NCBI GenBank assembly: GCA_002340765.1
Contig: DDMS01000028.1
Span: 1 to 21,969, forward strand
Reading direction: 5' to 3'
Source: Flavobacteriaceae bacterium UBA2540
Lineage (GTDB): Bacteria; Bacteroidota; Bacteroidia; Flavobacteriales; Flavobacteriaceae
DNA length: 21,969 nt
A program made the position numbers and the translations under genes. Positions 15,416 through 21,356 of the stretch are shown in pieces. The notes below the pieces were generated by a model. That model was not told the DNA's origin and did not search any database. It saw only the letters and a list, made by a program, of their open reading frames with translations. Positions within the stretch are counted from its first letter, which is position 1; the number at the start of each line of letters is the position of its first letter.

Positions 15416-16447
15416 TCACCCCTTAAACTTCAACACTTCACTCCTGCCTTTTTTAAAAATTTTGTTGCTTGCGTGTTTTCCTTTGCGGAGTTCTTTTTGG
15501 GTTTCGTAAGGCAAATGAATGATTTCTTGACAAGCTGTTGAGCAGCAATTTTCCATTGTTGAAGCACATTCATCACATTGGATAAACAATAAATGACAGC
15601 CTTCGTTGGCGCAATTGGTATGCGTATCTGCAGTTTTTCCACATTGATGGCAATGTGCAATCACATCCTCTGAAATTTTTTCTGCACGTCTATCATCAAA
15701 TACAAAGTTTTTCCCTAAAAACTTGTTTTCAATTCCCAAAGTATTTACTTGGCGTGTATATTCAATTATACCCCCTTCTAATTGAAACACATTTTTGAAT
15801 CCTTTGTGTTTGTAATAGGCAGATGCTTTTTCGCAACGAATGCCTCCTGTGCAATACATCAATAATTTTTTGTCTTCTTTGTGGTCTTTTAATTCGGCTT
15901 CTATCAAATCCAACGAATCACGAAACGTATCCACATCTGGCGTAATAGCGCCTTCAAAATGCCCGATTTCGCTTTCATAATGATTGCGTATGTCCACGCA
16001 AATGGTGTTTGGGTCCGTCAATAAAGCATTGAATTCAGCCGCGTTTACATGAATTCCTTTGTTCGTTACATCAAAAGTTACATCATTCAAACCGTCAGCC
16101 ACAATCTTGTTTCTGACTTTTACTTTGAGTTTTAAAAAGGATTTATTGTCTTGCTCAATGGCAACATTCAGTCGGATGTCTTTCAAAAAAGAAATGCTAT
16201 CCAATTGCTTTTTCAACGTGTGCATATTCTCTGAAGGAACAGACAATTGAGCATTGATGCCTTCGTAAGAAACATAAATACGCCCCAAAACATCCAATGT
16301 ATTCCAATCTAAAAACAATTTATCTCTTAAAATCTGTGGGTTTTTTATCTGATGGTATTGATAAAATGAAATGGTGATTCGGTCTTTGCCAGCAGCATCA
16401 ATTAAGGCGGCGCGTTCTTTTGCGCTTAACTTGTTGTACAGTTGCAT
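15416..16447 (-). CDS. trhO: tRNA uridine(34) hydroxylase TrhO (rhodanese-like, YceA family)
   Basis: The protein has 343 residues. The N-terminal acylphosphatase-like domain (about 25-120) contains GRIYVSYEGINAQLSVP. The rhodanese domain (about 130-235) has CVDIRNHYESEIGHFEGAI and the active-site loop CTGGIRCEKA with Cys199 and Cys205. A C-terminal Cys-rich segment (266-306: HCHQCG, Cys279, Cys284, CDEC, CCSTAC) looks like a zinc-binding region. TrhO uses molecular oxygen to hydroxylate U34 of wobble tRNAs, the first step to 5-methoxyuridine-type modifications. It is divergent from asd. A TAATTTTG element (16512-16519, minus strand) lies 64 bp upstream, without a clear -33 partner. Confidence 0.93.
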   Translation of the reverse strand: MQLYNKLSAKERAALIDAAGKDRITISFYQYHQIKNPQILRDKLFLDWNTLDVLGRIYVSYEGINAQLSVPSENMHTLKKQLDSISFLKDIRLNVAIEQDNKSFLKLKVKVRNKIVADGLNDVTFDVTNKGIHVNAAEFNALLTDPNTICVDIRNHYESEIGHFEGAITPDVDTFRDSLDLIEAELKDHKEDKKLLMYCTGGIRCEKASAYYKHKGFKNVFQLEGGIIEYTRQVNTLGIENKFLGKNFVFDDRRAEKISEDVIAHCHQCGKTADTHTNCANEGCHLLFIQCDECASTMENCCSTACQEIIHLPYETQKELRKGKHASNKIFKKGRSEVLKFKG

Positions 16448-16663
16448 GCTATACTTTTTTTAAGTTATACGTTTACACTGAATGTATTTCAGTTTCTTAT
16501 TTTATGTGACACAAAATTAGTTTTTTTCTGATAAAAAATAAATTTTAAACACTAAAAATTTTATTGCATCAATTTTAAACTTTTATTGATTTATCAAAAA
16601 TTTCTCCTCTCAAATGATTGATTTTTTGGATATTTGTAACGAAATTTTATAAATAGAATTCAA

Positions 16664-17653
16664 ATGAAAATAGCGGTAGTTGGTGCCACAGGAATGGTTG
16701 GCACTGTCATGTTAAAAGTTTTAGAAGAACGCAATTTACCAATCACTGAATTAATTCCTGTTGCATCAGAAAAATCTGCAGGGAAAAAGTTAACTTTTAA
16801 AGGAAAAGAATACACGATTGTAACGCTTGAACAAGCAGTTGCTTTAAAACCTGAAATCGCACTGTTTTCTGCTGGTGGCGAAACATCATTATTATGGGCG
16901 CCAAAATTTGCTAAAGTTGGCACCAAAGTGATAGACAATTCGTCTGCTTGGAGAATGGATGTTGATAAAAAATTAGTGGTGCCAGAAATCAACGGTGATG
17001 TGTTAACCAAAAACGATTATATTATTGCAAATCCTAATTGTTCTACGATTCAATTGGTGATGGTTTTAGCGCCTTTACATCTAAAATACAACATGAAACG
17101 TGTCATAATTTCCACGTATCAATCCGTTTCTGGAACTGGCGTAAAAGCTGTGCAACAATTAGAAAATGAAGAGGCTGGTATTGAAGGCGAAATGGCCTAT
17201 CATTATAAAATTGGTAGAAATGCCATTCCTCAATGCGATGTATTTTTAGAAAATGGCTATACCAAAGAAGAAATGAAATTGGTAAAAGAACCTAAAAAGA
17301 TTTTACGTGATGATTCGTTTTCAGTAACGGCAACTGCTGTCAGAATTCCTACTGCAGGGGGGCATTCAGAGGCTGTGAATGTAGAATTTGAACATGATTT
17401 TGATGTGACTGAAGTTCGCCGTATTTTAAGAGAAACACCAGGAGTAACTGTACAAGATGATTTGGCTAAAAACCTATATCCAATGCCAATTACTGCAAAT
17501 GACAAAGACGAAGTTTTTGTTGGACGCATCCGAAGAGATGAATCTCAAGAAAAAACCTTAAATTTGTGGATTGTTGCTGACAACTTGCGAAAAGGAGCCG
17601 CAACCAACACCATTCAAATTGCTGAATATTTAATTGCACACAACTTGGTATAA
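16664..17653 (+). CDS. asd: Aspartate-semialdehyde dehydrogenase
   Basis: The protein has 329 residues. It converts aspartyl phosphate to aspartate semialdehyde with NADPH, the branch point to lysine/diaminopimelate, threonine and methionine. The N-terminal dinucleotide-binding loop is GATGMVG (7-13). NPNCSTIQ contains the catalytic Cys126; QSVSGTGVKAVQQL follows; and the acid-base His234 is in TAGGHSEAVNVEFE. The DNLRKGAATN segment near the C-terminus is typical. It is the first gene of a plus-strand cluster; the reductase gene begins 15 bp after its stop. Its product feeds diaminopimelate to the same peptidoglycan made by PBP1A, but there is no sign of joint control. Confidence 0.97.
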   Translation: MKIAVVGATGMVGTVMLKVLEERNLPITELIPVASEKSAGKKLTFKGKEYTIVTLEQAVALKPEIALFSAGGETSLLWAPKFAKVGTKVIDNSSAWRMDVDKKLVVPEINGDVLTKNDYIIANPNCSTIQLVMVLAPLHLKYNMKRVIISTYQSVSGTGVKAVQQLENEEAGIEGEMAYHYKIGRNAIPQCDVFLENGYTKEEMKLVKEPKKILRDDSFSVTATAVRIPTAGGHSEAVNVEFEHDFDVTEVRRILRETPGVTVQDDLAKNLYPMPITANDKDEVFVGRIRRDESQEKTLNLWIVADNLRKGAATNTIQIAEYLIAHNLV

Positions 17654-17668
17654 CTTTTAAATTACATC

Positions 17669-18712
17669 ATGTCAACATTTTATAAAACAACCGTCAAAGA
17701 AGTAAAACAAGAAACCGCAAGTGCGGTTTCTGTGTTGTTTGATATTCCTGAAGCGTTCAAAAAAACCTTTCAATTTACTGCAGGGCAATATATTACTCTT
17801 CAAGCTTTCATCAAAGGAGCGCTTATCAGAAGAGCATATTCTATTTGCTCAACGCCACATAGTGGAGAAATCAGAGTCGCAATCAAAACTTTAGAAAATG
17901 GTGTTTTCTCAACCTATGCAACCAAAGAATTGAACGCAGGTGATGTCATTGAAATTGCTGCCCCTGAAGGTAGTTTTTTGTTGCAAACTCAACCTAATAA
18001 AAACTATATCGCATTTGCAGCAGGTAGTGGAATCACGCCCATTATGTCAATGTTAAAAACAGTGTTGGAAACAGAACCAAGTTCTACTTTTACCCTGATT
18101 TATGGAAACAAAACAGTTGCAGAAACCATTTTCTATTCTGAATTATTGGCTTTAAATGTAAAATATACCAACTTTCATTTAGATTTCATTTGCAGTCAAG
18201 AACGACAAGAAATTGCATTATTTGGCAGAATTGACAGCAGCACCACTAACTTTTTTATCAAAAATAAATACAAAGACATTGCTTTTGATGTTACATTTTT
18301 ATGTGGCCCTGAAGCAATGATTCACACAGTTTCTAATACATTAGTTGAGGATGGTTTTTTATCGGAAAATATAAATTTTGAATTGTTTACAGCAGCTATT
18401 GATGAGACAGCTGTTGCTGAAATCAAACATGGAACCACTGAAATAACAGTGCTTTTGGAAGAGGAAGAAACCACGTTTACGATGAACCAAACTGATACTA
18501 TTTTGTCAACGCTTTTGCGTCATCATATTGATGCCCCTTATTCCTGTCAAGGTGGCGTTTGTAGTTCTTGTTTGGCAAAAGTAACTGATGGAAAAGCTAT
18601 AATGACCAAAAATTCTATTTTAACAGATGGCGAAATTGCAGACGGATTTATCCTTACTTGTCAAGCACATCCAACTACTTCAAAAATAATAATTGATTTT
18701 GATGATGTATAA
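17669..18712 (+). CDS. PaaE-like flavin/2Fe-2S oxidoreductase
   Basis: The protein has 347 residues with three domains of the phenol hydroxylase/PaaE reductase type. The FAD-binding barrel has RAYS (55-58) and the following GVFSTYA loop. The NAD(P)-binding domain has GSGITPIMSMLK (119-130) and CGPEAM (212-217). A C-terminal plant-type ferredoxin domain has cluster ligands Cys293, Cys298, Cys301 and Cys331 (PYSCQGGVCSSC, then LTCQAHP). It passes electrons from NAD(P)H via FAD and 2Fe-2S to a partner. In PaaE the partner is the phenylacetyl-CoA epoxidase, but no paaABCD genes are present here, so the partner is unknown. It probably shares a transcript with asd (15 bp gap). Confidence 0.88.
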   Translation: MSTFYKTTVKEVKQETASAVSVLFDIPEAFKKTFQFTAGQYITLQAFIKGALIRRAYSICSTPHSGEIRVAIKTLENGVFSTYATKELNAGDVIEIAAPEGSFLLQTQPNKNYIAFAAGSGITPIMSMLKTVLETEPSSTFTLIYGNKTVAETIFYSELLALNVKYTNFHLDFICSQERQEIALFGRIDSSTTNFFIKNKYKDIAFDVTFLCGPEAMIHTVSNTLVEDGFLSENINFELFTAAIDETAVAEIKHGTTEITVLLEEEETTFTMNQTDTILSTLLRHHIDAPYSCQGGVCSSCLAKVTDGKAIMTKNSILTDGEIADGFILTCQAHPTTSKIIIDFDDV

Positions 18713-18727
18713 AAAACAGTATTTTTG
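18698..18727 (+). promoter_or_regulatory. Promoter for the LysE-family gene
   Basis: TTTG (18698-18701), an 18-bp spacer and TATTTTTG (18720-18727) match the Bacteroidota TTTG...TAnnTTTG consensus exactly. The element overlaps the end of the reductase gene. The LysE-family ATG at 18734 is only 6 bp past the -7 box, so the transcript would start at or next to the start codon. Confidence 0.6.
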
Positions 18728-18733
18728 TAAACT

Positions 18734-19399
18734 ATGGATTTTTATAATATCAAAAATGCTTTACTAATCGGATTTTTCATGGCTTTCATGATCGGTCCTG
18801 TTTTTTTTATGCTGATTCAAACTAGTATTTTAAAAGGCGCAAGAGCAGCAATCATTTTTGATTTGGGCGTGATTATTGGTGATATTTGTTTTATTCTTTT
18901 GGCATATTACGGCAGTAGATCTTTGCTCGAAAAAATCAAAGACGACCCAAGGTTATTTTTTATTGGTGGTTTGGTATTAATTATTTATGGTTTGATTACT
19001 TATTTTGATAAAGAAAACAGAAAACAAGCACTAGAAACCAGCAAAGTGTTAGAGGTTTCCATCAAAAACAATTACCTAAAACTCTTCGTAAAAGGATTTT
19101 TTTTAAACTTTATCAATATTGGTGTGCTTACTTTTTGGTTGGGCGCAGTTTTGGTGATTGGGCCTTCTCTTGACATGAGTAGAAGTGCTATTTTTTCTTA
19201 CTTCGGATTTATTATTTTGGGGTATTTTGCTACAGATTTGGGAAAAATATTTTTAGCTAAAAGACTAAAAGCCAAAATGACTCCTGCCATTATTTTTCGA
19301 ATAAAAAGAATCATGGGCGTTATTCTGATTGTTTGTGGTGTTTTTTTAATGATCAAAGGTTTTATTCCGAATGAACATTTGAATCAATTCATAAATTGA
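18734..19399 (+). CDS. LysE/RhtB family translocator
   Basis: The protein has 221 residues with five to six hydrophobic segments. The N-terminal family block is GFFMAFMIGPVFFMLIQTSI, followed by LKGARAAIIFDLGVIIGDI; the Gly21-Pro22 pair and the G-D pattern of the second helix are typical of LysE exporters. A charged cytoplasmic loop (about 83-110) and C-terminal helices (KRIMGVILIVCGVFLMIKG) follow. The family exports amino acids or related small metabolites across the inner membrane; the substrate cannot be told. It follows the reductase gene by 21 bp but has a strong promoter of its own, so it may be transcribed separately from asd. Confidence 0.88.
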   Translation: MDFYNIKNALLIGFFMAFMIGPVFFMLIQTSILKGARAAIIFDLGVIIGDICFILLAYYGSRSLLEKIKDDPRLFFIGGLVLIIYGLITYFDKENRKQALETSKVLEVSIKNNYLKLFVKGFFLNFINIGVLTFWLGAVLVIGPSLDMSRSAIFSYFGFIILGYFATDLGKIFLAKRLKAKMTPAIIFRIKRIMGVILIVCGVFLMIKGFIPNEHLNQFIN

Positions 19400-19449
19400 T
19401 ATCCATTGACTTTTTAAATTTAAAACAGTTTCGTAAATATATACTATCT

Positions 19450-19636
19450 TTAACCCGTTGGGTGCAATTAATTTTTGACGATAATTTTTGGTCAGTTTGA
19501 GTGATTTTCGATAGAAAATCGTATCGAAAACAGAAAAATTAGTGTTAAAAATGATTCACGACACATTTTTTATCCCGATTTAATGCACAAAAAATACTCG
19601 AACGGACGTTTTTAATAATTGTACTTAACGGGTTAA
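19450..19636. repeat. About 187-bp element with 21-bp terminal inverted repeats
   Basis: The arm at 19452-19470 pairs with 19616-19634 over 19 positions: 16 Watson-Crick pairs and three that become G-U pairs in RNA of the plus strand. Two more T-A pairs extend it to 19450/19636. Inside are two mutually exclusive hairpins: TTTTCGATA (19505-19513) with TATCGAAAA (19522-19530), or GATTTTC (19503-19509) with GAAAATC (19514-19520). There is no reading frame of note. It may be a MITE-like or REP-like element, or a structured RNA. Confidence 0.6.
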
Positions 19637-19637
19637 C

Positions 19638-19667
19638 TTTATTATAAAATAATTAGAGAAATTTAAT
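19638..19667. repeat. 30-bp direct repeat, left copy
   Basis: This stretch and 20665-20694 are identical at 27 of 30 positions in the same orientation, including the exact 15-mer TTAGAGAAATTTAAT. The higBA module and its boundary repeats lie between the copies. Confidence 0.65.
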
Positions 19668-19778
19668 AATTTTTGAAAACACTCTCTTAATTTTGTTTAA
19701 ATCAGTACACTTTTTGCTGAGGATTTCCATACTTATTTTGATTTTTAAGCGTCCGGATTGTTTTTTGAATTGTTTTTG

Positions 19779-19803
19779 CAACAGTTACCGCCGTTAACTG
19801 TTG
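19779..19803. repeat. 9-bp palindrome at the 3' side of higA
   Basis: CAACAGTTA (19779-19787) and TAACTGTTG (19795-19803) are perfectly complementary around CCGCCGT. The right half includes CCGTTAACTG (19791-19800), which recurs inverted as CAGTTAACGG at 20569-20578 on the far side of higBA. It could be a terminator stem for higBA or a boundary sequence of the module. Confidence 0.55.
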
Positions 19804-19815
19804 TGTTTATTTTTA

Positions 19816-20172
19816 TTAATAGGTTTGTATCAGAACGTCTGTCGGAATATTTAATCCGTTGTGTAATTGACGAATCATTTCTAACGATAATTTTCTTTTT
19901 CGGTTCAAAATTTCACTTGCTCGACTTTTATATCCAACAATTTTTGCTAAATCGTTTTGATTATAGCCCATTTGCTCCATTCTGAATTTTATTGCTTCGA
20001 TTGGGTCAGGCAAATCAATTCGGAAATTTTCGTTTTCATATTGGTCAATTAACATTCCCAAAAGTTCCAACTCATCACCTTGTTCAGTGCCTTTTTTTGA
20101 GTCAAAAATTATTTCAAGTCTTTCCAATGCTTGATTATAATCGTTTTCCGTTTTTATAAGATTTATGTTCAT
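19816..20172 (-). CDS. higA: HigA family antitoxin (XRE helix-turn-helix)
   Basis: The protein has 118 residues. The N-terminal half is acidic (DYNQALERLEIIFDSKKGTE) and fits the long-form HigA seen in Bacteroidota and Proteobacteria. The C-terminal half (about 59-110) is an XRE/Cro-type helix-turn-helix: PIEAIKFRMEQMGYNQNDLA, then the recognition-helix region KSRASEILNRKRKLSLEMIR. It binds and neutralises HigB and represses the operon. The ATG is 3 bp after the higB stop on the same strand. The toxin-first order is the hallmark of higBA. A perfect short palindrome inside the promoter upstream of higB is the likely operator. Confidence 0.92.
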   Translation of the reverse strand: MNINLIKTENDYNQALERLEIIFDSKKGTEQGDELELLGMLIDQYENENFRIDLPDPIEAIKFRMEQMGYNQNDLAKIVGYKSRASEILNRKRKLSLEMIRQLHNGLNIPTDVLIQTY

Positions 20173-20175
20173 AAT

Positions 20176-20469
20176 CTAAATTGTATTTGCATTAATTTTA
20201 TCATATTCTGCGTGCGTTCCAATAAATCGAATCCAAGCCATTTTGTATTCATAATTTATTTTCACTATTAATCTGAAATTATTTCCTTTGATGTTAAAAA
20301 CTACTCGATTATCATTCAGAATACTTGCGCTTGGATATTCTTTTTTAATTTGGTTCGGATTTTCCCATTCAGCTTTTTGTGCTTCTCGAAACCACGCTTT
20401 TAATTGTTGTTCACAATCTTCATGTTTCTCCCAAAAATTCCTCAATATTTTTTTCGCAACTACTCTCAA
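20176..20469 (-). CDS. higB: HigB family toxin (mRNA interferase, RelE-like fold)
   Basis: The protein has 97 residues starting at a TTG (20467-20469) that matches the usual MRVVAKKILRNFWEKH start of this family; no in-frame ATG lies nearby upstream. Family blocks follow: EQQLKAWFREAQKAEW, VVFNIKGNNFRLIVKINYE and a C-terminal IRFIGTHAEYDKI, which carries the conserved Gly-Thr-His before the acidic residue. HigB toxins cut mRNA on translating ribosomes. The gene is intact, so the module may be active. The weak start codon would keep toxin synthesis low relative to antitoxin. The module sits in a repeat-bounded segment beside a tRNA gene, consistent with horizontal gain. Confidence 0.92.
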   Translation of the reverse strand: MRVVAKKILRNFWEKHEDCEQQLKAWFREAQKAEWENPNQIKKEYPSASILNDNRVVFNIKGNNFRLIVKINYEYKMAWIRFIGTHAEYDKINANTI

Positions 20470-20480
20470 ATCTTTTTTTA

Positions 20481-20515
20481 CAAAGATATAAATTATTTAC
20501 CGTTTTGGTAACAAT
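20481..20515 (-). promoter_or_regulatory. higBA promoter with internal palindromic operator
   Basis: On the minus strand, TATCTTTG (plus-strand 20481-20488) matches the TAnnTTTG -7 element, and ATTG (20512-20515) lies 23 bp upstream as the -33 element. Between them is the perfect palindrome TTACC-N5-GGTAA (20497-20511), placed where a bound HigA dimer would block RNA polymerase. The higB TTG is 11 bp downstream of the -7 box. Confidence 0.6.
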
Positions 20516-20718
20516 TTGTATTTTATTATTCAGATTTCAGTTTTGTGAATTTTTTTAAGAGAACATACCAGTTAACGGTCTCGGCTTGACCTATAAGCTT
20601 TGGATGATGATTATGGCGTGTATAAAATTTGTTTGAGAAGATAGGAAAAGAAAAATTATCTAATTTTATCATAAAAGATTTAGAGAAATTTAATTCTTTA
20701 AGTATTTAACTTACTATT
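20516..20718. other. Spacer between higBA promoter and tRNA terminator
   Basis: There is no gene here. It holds CAGTTAACGG (20569-20578), the inverted partner of CCGTTAACTG at 19791-19800, and the right copy of the direct repeat (20665-20694). The short segment 20579-20630 (CTCGGCTTGACC onward) is noticeably less AT-rich than its surroundings; I could not assign it. Confidence 0.5.
20665..20694. repeat. 30-bp direct repeat, right copy
   Basis: This is the partner of 19638-19667 (27 of 30 identical, same orientation). It lies just past the terminator of the tRNA gene, which is probably the original chromosomal context. Confidence 0.65.
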
Positions 20719-20754
20719 AAAAAAAGAAAAACCTTCAAACAAAAGTTGAAGGTT
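20719..20754 (-). terminator. Rho-independent terminator of the tRNA gene
   Basis: On the minus strand, AACCTTCAA (plus 20746-20754) pairs with TTGAAGGTT (plus 20730-20738) around a 7-nt loop. It is followed by a T-rich run (A-rich on the plus strand, 20718-20729). It lies 8 bp past the tRNA 3' end. Confidence 0.85.
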
Positions 20755-20761
20755 CTAAAAG

Positions 20762-20834
<73 letters not shown>

Positions 20835-20844
20835 ATTTCGAGTG

Positions 20845-20874
20845 CAAATATACAACAGTTTTTAACCCTTGCAA
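20845..20874 (-). promoter_or_regulatory. Promoter of the initiator tRNA gene
   Basis: On the minus strand, TTG (plus 20872-20874), a 19-bp spacer and TATATTTG (plus 20845-20852) form a consensus Bacteroidota promoter. The -7 box ends 10 bp before the mature tRNA 5' end, which implies a leader of only a few nucleotides. Confidence 0.75.
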
Positions 20875-20892
20875 GGTTTATTTGAATATTAT

Positions 20893-21042
20893 TTAAAAAA
20901 AGGAAGATGTTTTTAGTTCAAACACAAAACCTGCATTTAATGGTAATTCATAGGATTTTGTAGCACAAAAATCTAACACAAGTTCGATATCTGTTTTGTG
21001 AATTTCAATCAAATCTATTATAATTGGCGTTGCTGCTTTATG
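20893..21042 (-). pseudogene. Possible C-terminal gene remnant, unrecognised
   Basis: An open stretch of 49 codons without a start codon ends in TAA at 20893-20895. The translation (for example IIIDLIEIHKTDIELVLDFC and SYELPLNAGFVFELKTSS) has a protein-like composition, but I recognise no family. It overlaps the end of the IS3 orfA remnant in another frame. In DNA this AT-rich, an open run of this length can occur by chance. Confidence 0.3.
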
Positions 21043-21110
21043 TTATCTCGTTTATAACTTAAGCGGACTGATTCTAATTTAAATTCATTACTGTAATGTC
21101 GTTTTTTCAT
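21018..21110 (-). pseudogene. IS3-family transposase OrfA, N-terminal remnant
   Basis: From the ATG at 21108-21110 the product begins MKKRHYSNEFKLESVRLSYK, then RDNIK, matching the helix-turn-helix start of IS3-family OrfA proteins (KK-YS-EFK-AV-LS-R pattern). Similarity stops after about 25 residues, and two stops follow (TAA at 21018-21020, then TAG). A normal OrfA is about 90-100 residues, and no OrfB is present. It is therefore a truncated IS relic lying upstream of the tRNA gene. Confidence 0.6.
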
Positions 21111-21218
21111 AATTCTAAGGTATTTGTTTTTATTTAAACAGTCTTAAAGTTATGTCCGAGTAAATGTAGTAACTCCAAATTAAGGCTGTACTTAGAATCA
21201 AACTATTTTGAAGGAGAT

Positions 21219-21356
21219 TTATTTGAAATAATCAAGTAAATAGTTTTCTGAAAAATACGGATAGTTCAATTTATTTCTCAGTTGGTTGTATTGATTTTTT
21301 ATGTCGTCCCTTTTGGATGTAGTTTTCGTACTTGCAAATACATAAATAAGATTTAA
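21219..21356 (-). pseudogene. C-terminal gene fragment cut by the IS5-family element
   Basis: An open frame of 45 codons ends in TAA at 21219-21221. It reads NLIYVFASTKTTSKRDDIKN and continues to a plausible C-terminus NYPYFSENYLLDYFK. It has no start and runs into the presumed left end of the IS at about 21357. I do not recognise the family. The other half, if it exists, would lie beyond the IS outside the window. Confidence 0.4.

Larger units (their letters stand above)
19400..19815. other. Repeat-rich spacer between LysE-family gene and higA
   Basis: No gene is seen in these 416 bp. In order they hold a long inverted-repeat element (19450-19636), the left copy of a 30-bp direct repeat (19638-19667), about 110 bp of plain AT-rich DNA, and a 9-bp palindrome (19779-19803) close to the 3' end of higA. 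Confidence 0.6.

Noticed and set aside
19452..19634. Integron attC site (GTTGGGT at 19457-19463 and ACTTAAC at 19623-19629 fit the GTTRRRY and RYYYAAC core patterns)
   Set aside because: The two cores are in the reverse order and too far apart for a canonical attC site, and no integron integrase is present. The similarity is kept only as a possible hint in the repeat finding.
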